Shown one piece after another: positions 10,483-21,348 of a DNA stretch of 64,000 nt. The translations under genes were made by a program, and so were the position numbers. The notes beneath the pieces are model-generated. The model saw nothing but the letters and a program-made list of their open reading frames with translations, made no database searches and was not told the origin of the DNA. This stretch comes from Globodera rostochiensis. Its lineage: Eukaryota > Nematoda > Chromadorea > Rhabditida > Heteroderidae. The stretch's first letter is position 1; the number at the start of each line of letters is the position of its first letter. Where the stretch lies: contig JAEVLN010000039.1 of assembly GCA_018350325.1 (NCBI GenBank), forward strand, positions 1 to 64,000, in the 5' to 3' direction.

Positions 10483-11711
10483 ATGGAAGAGTTTTGGATT
10501 TTAATTTTGGTGGCATTTTTCGTCACAATGTCATTGGACAAAGCCGAATCCGTACAATTTGAGGAATTAGAGGAATTGCCACTGCAAACATTTGACGAAT
10601 TATTCGTAGAAGAATGGTGGGACAAAGATGAAGCCGATGATTTAAAAACGCCGGCGCCAACAAACTTTAGACAAAATATCCATCACCAAATCGACCGACA
10701 GAACGACCAGCTTGGACAAATTGAACCCAATTTAACTGATCAGAATCCTCCTCTCACAGCGTCTGATCACTCTGGACAAATTGAACCCAATTCAACTGAT
10801 CAGAATCCTCCTCTCACAGAGTCTGATCACTCTGGACAATTTGAACCCAATTCAACTAATCAGAATCCTTCTCTGACAGCGTCTGATCAATCTGATAAAA
10901 TCGGACAAATTGAACCCAATTTAACTAATCAGATTCATCCTCTCCCAGAGTCTGATCAATCTGATAATGCCATAAATGGTGAAGAACTGAACGAAATTAC
11001 TTCAAACGAAAATATTGCTGAAGATGAGCGAAGACGTAAAATAATTGACAAATTCCACGCAATAAAAGACGAATTGAAGCAAAAAGGTACATATTCTACA
11101 AAAGAAAGAACTCAAATTGAGAGGAAAATTGCTAAAGATTTAAAAGTCAATCGCAAAAAAATATATAAATGGAAAAAAGAATTTGGCCTAAGTCAAAAAA
11201 GGCATTACTTTGGGAAGGAAAAAAATGAAAAAAATTTGGTAGAAAAATTTGATCAGAGAAAAGCCGAGTTAAAGCGGGCCGGGCTCAAAAACTCTTATCC
11301 CAATCAAATAAATGAAACTGTCGCAAAGGAGTTGGGCCTCAGTTTTACAACAATTTATAAGTGGAAACGTGAACTTGGCCAAACCGGTGAGTATTTCAAG
11401 ACAAATTATTTGTTAATTTATTTTTATTAATTAAAAAAAATTCTTTTACAGCACCAAACCATAAATACGCGCACAGCGAACAAAAGGAAATAATGAAACG
11501 TTATTATGAAATTAAAGACAAAAAAACTCCTAAAATTAAAGAAGAAGACATTGCCAAAAAGTTGAAAATTGGAACACGCACTTTGTGTAATTGGAAAAAG
11601 CAATTTAAACGACAGCAATTTCATCAAAATTCTGTCGATGGACATTCTGTGGAAGAGAATGCCGCAGAAAATGTTCAGAAAATTGAAAATTCGAATTCGG
11701 AGAGGTTTTGA
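10483..11711 (+). CDS. Secreted triple HTH family protein, copy 3 (intact)
   Basis: Exon 1 (10483-11386) and exon 2 (11452-11711) join in phase 1 to give 387 residues, the longest intact copy. The signal peptide starts MEEFWILILVAFF. The acidic box reads LPLQTFDELFVEEWWDKDEA. The linker holds about four GQIEPNSTDQNPPLTESDHS-type repeats against one in its near-identical partner at 6521, so the length difference lies mainly in the repeat block. HTH modules end IYKWKKEFG, IYKWKRELG and LCNWKKQF. An in-frame start at 10111 would add over 120 residues of flank translation and is rejected because the hydrophobic leader would become internal. Confidence 0.75.
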
Positions 11712-11769
11712 ATGAATAATCGATCAATGATTTGTAAAGATGTTTTGTGATTTAATGATTTTAAAATTT

Positions 11770-12979
11770 TTTATAGTTAATCTTGTTTTGAAAAAACACT
11801 CTTTATTCGCGTATCAGTGCTTTAAAATTGGCCATTTTTGTGCTAAATTGACAAAAAATCTAAAGTAATTTTCAAAAGTAATAAATTTAAGCGAATTTTA
11901 ATCAAATTTTTGTTTATTACATATTTGAATTGGTGACAACGAAATACGTACATTATTATAATAGAAAGATTGCTTAAATGAAAATGAAAATTTTTTTTTC
12001 TGAATCTCGCTAAAAATTAACATTTTTTAATTTTTTGATTGTAACTGTCCTACAAGCCGAAACTGCGTTCTATTAAAAAAGGGGGAGAAAAATTATCGGC
12101 TCTAAACGTTAGATTTTATCACTAACACATTAATTTTTAGAAATTATTCAACAAAATTTTACTTTTAAAATTTTAGAAATTTTTTAAAGACCCCAGATCG
12201 AACTCGGCCACTTGGAGTTATTTTTAGTCTTGAGCTCAACTTCCTTTTCCAACAAATTACGGACCCAAAATGGATTTTGTAGGAAACTATTTACGAAGTA
12301 TCAGGCATATTGATTCGGGTGGGTTAATTTATTAAAGAAAATTATTAAAATAAATGCCAATTTAATTTCGGATTGTCAATTATTACTTTTTCGATTTATC
12401 AGAACTGTTGTAAAATTTGTTAATATTTCATTACTTGCTACGTTACTAATTAGCCGATTTAAAAATTACCGTAACATATATTTTGTTTGAGTGCAAAAAT
12501 AGGCTCAAATCTCAGGGTTTTTAAGCAAAATAGGTGCGAAAAAAAGGTGTGTAAAAATAGCAAAAATATTTTTAAAATTTGTTGTTTTAATGGAAATGTA
12601 TCAATCAGGTAGCTCACATCATTTCTTGAAATTCAAAAATTCTAGAGAAAAACTGAGCTTTTTATCATTAAAACTTTGACCTTTAAGGGTTTATTTTGTG
12701 CAAAAATAGTTCGATTTATTGGGTGCAAAAAATTTCTATGAAAAATTCGAATTTTGTTGATGAAATTTTTGAAAAAATGCCGAAATAGGCTCGAGCCTAT
12801 TTTATACGCGAAAACCACAAAATAGGGTTTTTAGGTCCGAATAGCCACGGTAAAATGACGAAATTTCCGACTAAAAACATTTTTTCCTGCATAACTCGCC
12901 AAAACAATGCAGAAAATAGGTAAAGCCCTAAAAACAGCAATCCTGCTGATGAACCACACAAATCACGGTCCAGGGTTAA
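11770..12979. other. Gene-free AT-rich stretch
   Basis: No exon, RNA gene or element with recognisable ends is visible. Repeated AATAGG/AAAATAGG words occur near 12490-12850. Confidence 0.5.
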
Positions 12980-13080
12980 AAACAAAATCCTAAAATTGAT
13001 AATAACATTGCCAAACTGTTGAAAATTGGAACACGCACTTTGTGTAATTGGAAAAGGCAATTTAAACGACTGCAATTTCA
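12980..13080 (+). pseudogene. Exon 2 fragment of the HTH family
   Basis: About 100 bases match the third HTH module (AACATTGCC, then TTGAAAATTGGAACACGC, then TGGAAAAGGCAATTTAAACG). The start and end of the exon are missing. It sits directly upstream of the flank of copy 4. Confidence 0.6.
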
Positions 13081-13452
13081 TTTTAAAAATTTTAGTTACG
13101 CACCCTGGATTAAACTGAATGCCCATTTCATTTTGGGCTATAAATTATTTTCTTTTTCTAATTTCTTTTTATCAGAGCTGCTAAAAATCACCAAATCCTT
13201 CAATAGTGATCAATACTTTTAGGGTTAGCAGAAATTTGCAAAATAATTGCCAACATAATTGATTTTCTGAGTGACTCCAATTTATTTGGGCTAAAAAAAT
13301 TCACAATTTTAGTTATTTTATTTTATTTGTGCATATTTATTATTCTTTAAAATCTAAGATTTTTTTGCGAGAAATTCTTAACACAAGAATTTTCCATTTA
13401 AATTATAAATTAAATGCTAAATTCACAGGTTGTTTTTTGTCCACCAAATAAA

Positions 13453-15920
13453 ATGGAAGAGTTTTGTGTTTTAATTTTGGTGGCATTCTTCGTAACAAAT
13501 TCACTGGACAAAGCCGAATCCGTACAATTTGAGGAATTGGAAGAATTGCCACTCCAAACATTTGACGAATTATTCGTAGAAGAATGGTGGGACAAAGATG
13601 AAGCCGAAGATTTGGAAATGCCGCCAACAAACTTTGGACAAAATGTCCATCACCAAATCGCCCGACATAACACCCAAATTGGACAAATGGAACGCAATTC
13701 AACTGATCAGAATCCTCCTCTCACAGAGTCTGATCACTCTGGACAAATTGAACCCAATTCAACTGATCAGAATCCTCCTCTCACAGAGTCTGATCAGTCT
13801 GATAATGCCAATTCAAACGAAAATGTTGGTGAAGATGAGCAAAAACGTAAAATTATAGACACATTCCACGAAATGAAAGACAAATTTAAGCAAAAAGGAA
13901 AATATTCAAAAAAAGAATGGACTAAAATTGAAGTTAAAATTGCTAAACATTTAAAAGTCAATCGCAAAAAAATATATGAATGGAAAAAAGAATTTGGCTT
14001 AAGTCAAAAAAAGCCAAAAAATGAATTGATAAAGAAATTTGATCAAATGAAAGCCGAGTTAAAGCGGGCCGGATTCAAAAACTCTCAAAATGAATTAGAT
14101 AAAACTGTCGCAAAAGAGTTGGGCCTCAGTTTTACAACAATTTTCGCTTGGAAACGTGAGCTTGGCCAAACCGGTGAGTATTTTAAGCACTTTATTTTAA
14201 AAAATATAGTAAAGAATAGGCAAAATGTTAGCCCCCGGTGGGACTCGAACCCACGTCCTCCACCCAATCCGTGGGCAGCTCTTCCAACTGAGCTACCGGG
14301 GCGTCCCATTTGCTTTCTTCTTTATGGATGATCTTTTAGCCCCGCCATAGGCGTTTTAACTAGAGACCGGCCAGAAGGGTCGGTCGGTACTTTTCGGTAA
14401 AGTACCGAAAAAATACCGGTACCGAAAAGTACCGAAAAAGTCCAAAAAGGTTCGGTCGGTACTTTTCGGTAAAGTACCGAAAAAGTACCGGTACCGAAAA
14501 GTACCGAAAAAAATTGTCGGTATTTTTTCGGTTTTCGGTACCAAAATTTTTTATAAAACTTTTCAACAAAAAATCGGAAATCTTGTCTTTCTTAGTATTT
14601 ATAATTGAGTATTGGGAGATTGCGGTTCAAAAAAATCAGCATTGCGACCTGTTCCTGCTCTGTGGCAAGAAGGCTTAGGCCCCGAGACCGAGACCCAAAA
14701 AACCCGAGAAATTTCCCACAAGTTTTTAGGAATTATTTTTTGGTTTAATTGCATTTTCTTAATTTTTTCAGAAGGAGCATATTTGTCAAGGAATTTTCAA
14801 AAACTCAAGTTGTTTTGAAAACTTCTGCTGGGGGCGGGGAGGTGGGAGTCGGCGGTGCCGATAGGCGCCGCCGAGAAAAATTCAAATTTTTGACTCAATT
14901 TGTTAAGAGATTTTCAGCCAAAATTTTAAAAATACGGTATTTTTTGGGAATGGGGGGGGGGGGTCAAAACCGAGAAATTTCTCGATTCGAGACCGAGACT
15001 CTCGAACAGCTCTAGCCGAAGGCGTCGCAGAGAGAACAAAATGAAAATTCTTACGATTTTATTAAGAAAACTTGTCCAATTTCGATAACTAAATGGTGAA
15101 AAAAGTACCTAACTCTATGTAAATCTTAGAAGTTTTGAATCGGTTAAAATTTTTGAAAATTAATTTGCTAGTAACTTTCTTCAAAAAAATTGAGAAATTC
15201 CTAAATTACCTTCAATTTAAAAATCTTAAATACATATTTAATAAAAAAATATTGTTTTTCTTGCCATGAAGTTAATTAAAAGACACAAAAAACTATTTAC
15301 ATAGTCGGGGTTTAAACCCCAGGCAACCACATCACTCACCAGCAGGGCATTCAATAAAAATAATAAAAAGGATTTTGACTCGAACCTCAGACAATAATGT
15401 CTTTTGGTTAACAGTTTAACCACTGAGCCACGTAATATTTTGAATAACGGTTGAAAAATTCAAATATATTACCAATTTTTTCGGTACTCAAATTTTGTTC
15501 GGTCGGTACCTTCGGTACTCAGATTTTTTCGGTCGGTACTTTTCGGTAAAGTACCGAAAAAGTACCGGTACCGAAAACCATCGGTCCGAAAAGGTTCGGT
15601 CGGTAGTTTTCGGGAAAGTACCGATCCCTGAGTACCGAAAAGTACCGAAAAAGCGTCGGTACTTTCCCGTACCGTCCGATCTCTAGTTTTAACCGTCTAC
15701 GTCCAACCAGCTGAAACTCTCTCATCCTACAATATTAATTTAAAATTCTTTTATAGAAGCCAATAAATACGCCCATGACAAACAAAAGGAATTTTTGATG
15801 AAGCGTTATTATGAAATTAAGAAAAATAATCCTAAAAATAGTAATGAAAACATTGCAAAAATGTTGAATATTGGAAGAACCACTTTGATTAGATGGAAAA
15901 GGCAATTTAAACGACAGTAA
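13453..15920 (+). CDS. Secreted HTH family protein, copy 4 (late stop, enlarged intron)
   Basis: Exon 1 (13453-14173) holds the signal peptide, the acidic LPLQTFDELFVEEWWDKDEA box, two linker repeats and HTH modules 1 and 2 (IYEWKKEFG, IFAWKRELG). Exon 2 begins at 15757 after a TTTTATAG acceptor and joins in phase 1, giving 294 residues. A CAA-to-TAA change at 15918 removes the C-terminal tail present in other copies but leaves HTH module 3. The intron is 1583 bases instead of about 60, because a tRNA-like segment and a 1325-base palindromic element lie in it. Residual intron text on both sides matches the short intron of the copy at 56860. Whether the long intron is still removed is unknown. 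Confidence 0.6.
14231..14302 (-). tRNA. tRNA-like gene, isotype uncertain, possibly pseudo
   Basis: The minus strand folds as a tRNA: acceptor GCCCCGG against CGGGGGC (one mismatch), D arm GCTC/GAGC, T arm GTGGG-TTCGAGT-CCCAC, with good A and B boxes. The anticodon arm is poor: the best stem is CCAC/GTGG with loop GGATTGG, which lacks U33 and would give an ATT anticodon. It lies in an intron of the opposite-strand gene. No CCA is encoded, as usual in animals. A degenerate anticodon arm argues for a tRNA pseudogene. Confidence 0.5.
15299..15350 (-). ncRNA. tRNA-like module in element core
   Basis: On the minus strand an A-box-like TGGTGAGTGATGTGG is followed by a B-box-like GGTTTAAACCC. The same module recurs at 35178, 38893 and 54243, where the B box reads GGTTCAAACC or close. 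It is too short and stem-poor for a functional tRNA. Confidence 0.4.
15372..15437 (-). ncRNA. Second tRNA-like module in element core
   Basis: Minus strand: TGGCTCAGTGGTTAAACTG (A box), then GAGGTTCGAGTC (B box). A near-identical module lies at 58770-58832 in the related element. Partial relatives occur at 30650 and 44355. Confidence 0.45.
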
Positions 15921-15924
15921 TTTC

Positions 15925-17470
15925 ATCCAAATTCTGTCGATGGACAATTTGTGGAAGAGAATGCCGCGAAAAATGTTCAAAAAATTGGGAATTCGAATTC
16001 AGGAAGTGTTTGAGAAAAAAAACCCAAATCTGTTCACGATTTCATTCTATTTCTTCGGGTGTATCCGAAGCCAAACGCTGACTCATTTTTCACTTTATAA
16101 AATTGTAACATTTTTTTATGACTTTCAACAAAAAAATTCAGGCTGTATCTTTGATACTTTTATATTTACAAAACTTATTTAAATATTTGCGCGTCAATTG
16201 AAACCGATTTTTCAAACTGCAGGGAAAGAGGTCAAAGCTTTATGTAAAAAAGTCGAAAACCTCTAAATCACGTTTTTTTAAAAAGAAATTTGTCACCCTT
16301 TTCACTTTTAAACGGAGTATGGTCGGGTTCACGAAAACATTTATATCAAAAACATCTCTAGAGAGCAGAGAAAAAAGAGTTTATGAGTTTTTTCTCTTTG
16401 CGTTTAGTTACTGGCATTCTTTTTTTACTTCATTCTTTTTTAGTAAACAACAATTTCAACACAATAATAGAAACAAAGATCACGCACTGAAAAATCTCGG
16501 TTTTTCAATAATTGTGATGGGAATTCAAGGATAAGATAAAAATTTAGTTTTTGAATATAAAAACAATCTAACAACCAGGGCTCGGGGTTACCGTGAGCAC
16601 CTGTGGTTTTGTGTTTTATTAATATTGTTTATTTTACTCTTTTCGATTTTTCCGCATTGCTTTTTGTGTTATGTTTAGGGCCACGATTTATATGGACAAA
16701 AAATTTCGAAATATGGCCATAAAATATGGATGAAAAATTGTAAAATATGGACATGGGCAAAAACGCAAAATATGGACGAAATATGAATAAAAAAATTTTC
16801 AAATATGTATACCAAAAAATGGGCAAGATTTCCTAATTGAAGTAATAAGAGCAATAAACATTTTTAAATGCAGATTAAAGGCATTTCAGAGAAAAATTTT
16901 GAAAATAAGCCGAATGTTAATCGCAAAAAAAGTCAATTTTTAGGAGTGCATTTTTTTAACTTTGAAAACGGTCATTAAGGGTGTATTTTTCGTTTTTATT
17001 GCATTTTTGTTAAGGAATTTTTGAAAAATAGCAAAATATGGATAAAAATCGCGAAAATGGAAAAATATGGAAAATATGGATTATAAAATTGGCTCTAGAA
17101 GCTCCAAACAAAGCTAAAATTCGGTTCCGGGTGTTTTACCGCGGACCGGGCATTATTTTTAGACTAACTTGTTTAATTTGTCAAACTAAATTAATTCAGT
17201 TTAATGATTCATCATTTATTTAATAAAATCAAACAAGGCTTCGACAAAGTTGTACAGAGCGCAAATGTTTCTTTTACTCCAGAACGAATTTAAATCATTT
17301 TCAAATACTTTTTTTATTTGTATATTCGCAATCGATCGTCATGTCAGGAATATTGATTTGAATGACATAATTATAAAAGAATATGATTTATATGAATGGC
17401 AATTTCAAATGTGGGCTGTCATTTATTACTTTCAATCATTTTTTTCAAAGCTAATATTTTACTATATTGT
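15925..17470. repeat. Gene-free; dispersed repeat shared with 60425-60740
   Basis: Blocks at 16590-16680 (GTGGTTTTGTG, then TTTTTCCGCATTGC) and 17140-17270 (ACCGGGCATTA, TTAATTCAGTTTAATG, TTCGACAAAGTTGTACAG) match 60425-60740. The copy here is interrupted at about 16680-17095 by AT-rich DNA full of ATATGG words beginning TAGGGCCACG and ending GGCTCTA, possibly another element, though no target duplication was found. Confidence 0.5.
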
Positions 17471-17472
17471 AA

Positions 17473-17945
17473 ATGGAATATTTTGTATTTTAATTTTTGT
17501 TGCATTCTTTGCAACAAGCGAGAGGTATGACAATAAATAGAGAGTGCGAGAGAATTATACAAATTCTCTTTCTTTCTCTAACTTTCTCTCGTTTAGCGTT
17601 TTCTCTCACCTTTTTAGTAAATATCAATTTTAGAAAATTAAAAAAAAAAAAACCCGAAACCCCGTACCCCGACCGATTTAGGGTAGGTAACCCCGACCCC
17701 TACAGTCCCGCCCCGAAAAACCCCAAAACCGTAGCCAATCTTTCTTTATACATTCGTTAGATAGAATTCAAAAGATTTATTGATATCATAATGCCCCCGG
17801 GTGTCATATTAATTAAAAATCCATTACAGCACCAAACCATAAACACTCCCACAGCAAAACGAAAGGCATCGATAAAATGTTATGAAATTAAGGAAAAAAA
17901 AAATTAAAATTAGTGACGGACACATTGCTAAAAAGCTGCTCCTTA
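17473..17945 (+). pseudogene. HTH family relic split by an insertion
   Basis: 17473-17515 matches the signal-peptide start (ATGGAATATTTTGTATTTTA, then GCATTCTTTGCAACAA). The reading is then broken by the GCGAGAGG repeat at 17516, and the linker and HTH 1-2 are absent. A decayed exon 2 start lies at 17830-17945 (TTACAGCACCAAACCATAAA). Not translatable. Confidence 0.6.
17516..17625. repeat. GCGAGAGG dispersed repeat (copy at 55499-55603)
   Basis: About 105 bases starting GCGAGAGGTATGACAATAAA and ending CTCTCACCTTTTTAGTAAAT occur almost identically at both places. The ends are weakly complementary in CTCTC/GAGAG. It interrupts the HTH relic at 17473. Confidence 0.6.
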
Positions 17946-18159
17946 AACCAAAATTTCATTTTATTTGCTTAATTCACGAAATAATAATTATTATTTAGTA
18001 AAATATATGGAATCTGTGGGATGTTTTTCAAATTAGGTATATTTATGCTCATATTTAGCAAATACTGTAAACTGTGGGTTATACGCTATCCATGTGATCG
18101 ATTTTGCGAAAGTTTTACACTGAGATACCGGAAATTGAAATGCGACCGGACATACATAT

Positions 18160-18455
18160 CAGGGATGGGCAAAATCGGAAAATAAAATCCGAAATCGAAA
18201 AGCCGAAACCCGAAATTTCCGAAATTAAGAAATCGGGAAGCCGAAACCCGAAATTTCCGAAATTCCAAAATCGGAAAGCCGAAACCCGAAATTTCCGAAA
18301 TCGGAAAGCCGAAACCCAAAATTTCCGAAATCGGAAAGCCGAAACCCAAAATTTCCGAAATCGGAAAGCCGAAACCCAAAATTTCCGAAATCGGAAAATA
18401 AAAGCCGAAACCCGAAATTTCCGTAACCCGAAATCCGAAATTTTGCATATCCCTA
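18160..18455. mobile_element. 296-base hAT-like element with CGAAACCCGAAATTTC arms
   Basis: Ends CAGGGATGGGCAAAAT and (reverse complement) TAGGGATATGCAAAAT. ATACATAT is repeated exactly at 18152-18159 and 18456-18463. The interior is seven or more repeats of CGAAACCCRAAATTTC words. Ends and 8-base duplication fit hAT non-autonomous elements. Confidence 0.8.
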
Positions 18456-18469
18456 ATACATATGATCTG

Positions 18470-19030
18470 CTGCGGAAAAAATTGCGTCGATTACTTCGTG
18501 TGATGCTAGAAAGTACATTTTCATTTAGTCAACTTGTTGGCACTTTTTATTCAGTTTTCGAAGCGATCTGTTTTTGTACCAAGGAGTTTTATATTTTCGC
18601 CTAAAATTCACTTTTATTTCATTTTTAACAAAACTGATAATTAATAAAAACAGAGGCATTCATTTTCAGTTTATTCTATTTATTTTAACCATTTATTCGC
18701 AACTGCATTTAGTTTCATTGTTAATTGATGAGAAAATTATTTCAATAATCCCTGGCTTGGTGGGCAAAAAAAATTCCAAATCCAGAATTAATTATTTGTA
18801 CAAACTTTGGGGAAAATAAAGGTTTCTATTTGGCCCCGGTCTATAACCAGTGATGTCAAAAATTTTGATAGTTTAATCATTTTGCTAAATTTATTATTTT
18901 TGTTAAACCGGTACTGATTTTGAATATGAATTTTTTAAAAATAAAAATAATGCAACAGGGATGGACGGACGACCTCAAGAAATCACTGATTGATCGATCG
19001 GAAATTATATTTATCGATTTCCAATTTAGT
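18470..19030. other. Gene-free AT-rich stretch
   Basis: No supported feature. It lies downstream of the minus-strand exon block ending at 19033. Confidence 0.5.
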
Positions 19031-19032
19031 CG

Positions 19033-21293
19033 ATGACAAGTTTGGCGCCACCGTTTTGGCCTTCCGCCGCCTTATTTGCAGCCTCCGCCAACTTTTGAGC
19101 GCTTTGCGCTACACCTTTGGCCGCGTCTGCCACAACACTCGCCGCGCCCTCCTTCACAGCTGTGCCAGCCTCGCCGACCTTAAATTTTGAATTTCTTTAA
19201 AATATAACAAAAATATAGCACAAAAAAACCACACTTTACGTTTCGTAAAAATAAAAATTTGCCGACTTTTTTCCAATCTCAACGATTGGAGTAAAATTAG
19301 TGGGGATCATTTTTGTTGTTGTTGTTGTTGTTGTTGGCGTCCAGGTTCTACATTTTCGCGCGGTTCCGCAGTTCAAAAATGGTTCCAAGTTTTGGCGGTA
19401 TTTTTTTGTTTAAAACCTTAGGATTCTTAAACAGATTTTTAATGGTTTTTTCACCAAAAGTGCTTTTGGAAATTTAAAAAAAAACATCAATTGGCGACCT
19501 TCGCGGCAGCGTCTTGGGCCACAGCCTTTGCGCCCTCGCCGACCGCTTTGGCGCCTTCACCGACCGCTTGGGCGCCCTCTCCGACCGCCTTTACGCCCTC
19601 TCCCAACTTTTCGTCGACCTGAAATTTTTTGGTTTCAATGTTTTTCAAATTTGTGGTCTTCTGATCACTATTTTGGGATCAATGCAACCTTATATTATCA
19701 TAAACTAATCAAAATATAATTAAAATGACCAATCATAATATAATCATGATGAAAACCTATCGATAAGTGATCATGGCGTACGGCCAAAATGCCAACCAAG
19801 CCAAAAATGACAGAATGCCACCTAGGCCTAAGACGGTCAGATACAAGCCAAAATTCCCTTTTTGACATTAAATTAAAATTTTTGTTTAAAAGTAAAATGG
19901 CGAACTTGGCATTTTGACCGTCATAATTTTGACCAGTTGGCATTTTGACTGTTTTGTCTTAGTTGTAATCGATGGCATTTTGACCGGTTGGCATTTTGTA
20001 CTGACGCGATTTACTTTATACCAACCTTTGCCACTGTCGCTTTGCCGACCGCTTTGGCCGCCTCGCCGACCGCTTTGCCAGCCTCAGCCACTTCATGGCC
20101 CGCCTCACTGACCGCCTTGCTCACTTCAACAGTCGTCGGCGCCACCTCAACTGCTGTCGGTTGAGGCGTAGTAGGAGCTGCTTCAGCCTGTTTTGGTGTT
20201 TCAGTTGGGTGTTCTTCAGCTGGTTTAGGAGTTTCTGCTGGAACTTCTTCAGCCGGTCTGGGTAATTCAGTGCTTCCCTCAGCCGGTTTGGGGGTTTCTG
20301 CAGGTTGTTCAGTTACTACTCCCTCAGCCGGTTTGGGGGTGTCTGCTGGTTGTTCAGTTACTGCTCCCTCAGCAGGTTTAGGAGTTTCTGCAGGTTGAGG
20401 TTGTTCAGTTACTGCTCCCTGAGCAGGTTTAGGAGTTTCAGTTGGTTGTTCAGTTACTGCTCCCTCAACCGGTTTAGGAGTTTCAGTTGGTTGTTCAGTT
20501 ACTACTCCCTCAGCAGGTTTAGGAGTTTCTGCAGGTTGTTCAGTTACTGCTGCCTCAGCAGGTTTAGGAGTTTCTGCAGGTTGTTCAGTTACTGCTCCCT
20601 CAGCAGGTTTAGGAGTTCCTGTTGGTTGTTCAGTTACTGCTCCCTCAGCAGGTTTAGGAGTTTCTGCAGGTTGTTCAGTTACTGCTCCCTCAGCAGGTTT
20701 AGGAGTTCCTGTTGGTTGTTCAGTTACTGCTCCCTCAACCGGTTTAGGAGTTTCAGTTGGTTGTTCAGTTACCGCTCCCTCAACCGGTTTAGGAGTTTCA
20801 GTTGGTTGCTCAGTTACTACTCCCTCAGCAGGTTTAGGAGTTTCTGCAGGTTGTTCAGTTACTGCTCCCTCACCAGGTTTAGGAGTTCCTGTTGGTTGTT
20901 CAGTTACTGCTCCCTCAGCAGGTTTAGGAGTTCCTGTTGGTTGTTCAGTTACTGCTCCCTCAACCGGTTTAGGAGTTTCAGTTGGTTGTTCAGTTGCTGC
21001 TCCCTCAGCTGGTTTAGGAGTTCCTGTTGGTTGTTCAGTTGCTGCTCCCTCAGCTGGTTTAGCAGTTTCTGCAGGTTGTTCAGTTACTGCTCCCTCAGCC
21101 GGTTTGGGGGTTTCTGTTGGTTGTTCTTCGGCAGGCTTTGGCGTTTCCGTTTGATGTTCTGCTCCACCTTCTTGCGGTTTAGGGCTTTCAGCAGTTGCTG
21201 GTGTGCTAGCAGCGCCTTCAGCTGGAGTGCTGTAAGTGCCCGGCTGTTCCGCCGTTGTCGGCACTTCAGCGGCCTCCTTTGGTGTTGAAGGTG
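19033..21293 (-). CDS. Pro/Glu/Thr-repeat and Lys/Ala/Gly-repeat protein, or collagen tail
   Basis: An open exon from 21293 to 20026 (minus) encodes about twenty 15-residue TEQPTETPKPAEGAV-type repeats, then an Ala/Val/Glu-rich segment (VSEAGHEVAEAGKAVGEAAK). A TTTCAG acceptor at 19618 opens an in-frame exon with four AVGEGAK-type 7-mers ending VAN and a stop at 19487. A further in-phase exon-like block (19189-19033) continues the same composition and ends in TAA. No ATG or signal peptide precedes the repeat exon. Instead its phase fits a splice from GAAT/GTTAGG at the end of the collagen gene just upstream. So it is either the 3' half of an extended collagen transcript or a separate gene with a missing first exon. 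The heptads resemble LEA-like amphipathic repeats. Confidence 0.5.
20165..21160 (-). repeat. 45-base coding minisatellite
   Basis: About twenty copies of a 45-base unit coding TEQP(T/A)(E/G)TPKP(A/V)EGAV. Units differ mainly by swaps between GCAGGT, AACCGG and GCTGGT forms, as expected from unequal exchange. The frame is kept throughout apart from one in-frame insertion (QPQPAE). Confidence 0.85.
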
Positions 21294-21348
21294 CTTCAAT
21301 TGAGAGCAAAGATTAATTTGCAACAAAAAAAATTTAAATTTAAAAATC

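Larger units (their letters stand above)
14361..15685. mobile_element. 1.3 kb palindromic-arm element inside an intron
   Basis: Starts TAGAGACCGG and ends CCGATCTCTA. GTTTTAAC is repeated exactly at 14353-14360 and 15686-15693. Both arms consist of GGTACC/TTCGGTA palindromic words. The core holds the GGCGGTGCCGATAGGCGCC hairpin (near 14852), a second element-like end (near 15000, CTCTCGAACAGCTCTA), and two tRNA-like modules. No transposase is visible. The core is shared, inverted, with 58497-59390. Confidence 0.75.

Noticed and set aside
16680..17095. Mobile element with TAGGGCCACG ... GGCTCTA ends
   Set aside because: The ends are partly inverted, but the flanking octamers do not match, so an element call is not justified.
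18104..18604. 166-residue open frame on the plus strand
   Set aside because: It reads through the repeated arms of the hAT-like element at 18160-18455; no start context or domain.
20305..21288. Long plus-strand open frame rich in Ser, Phe and Arg
   Set aside because: It is the antisense shadow of the 45-base Pro/Glu/Thr repeat, whose minus-strand reading has splice-consistent neighbours and sensible composition.
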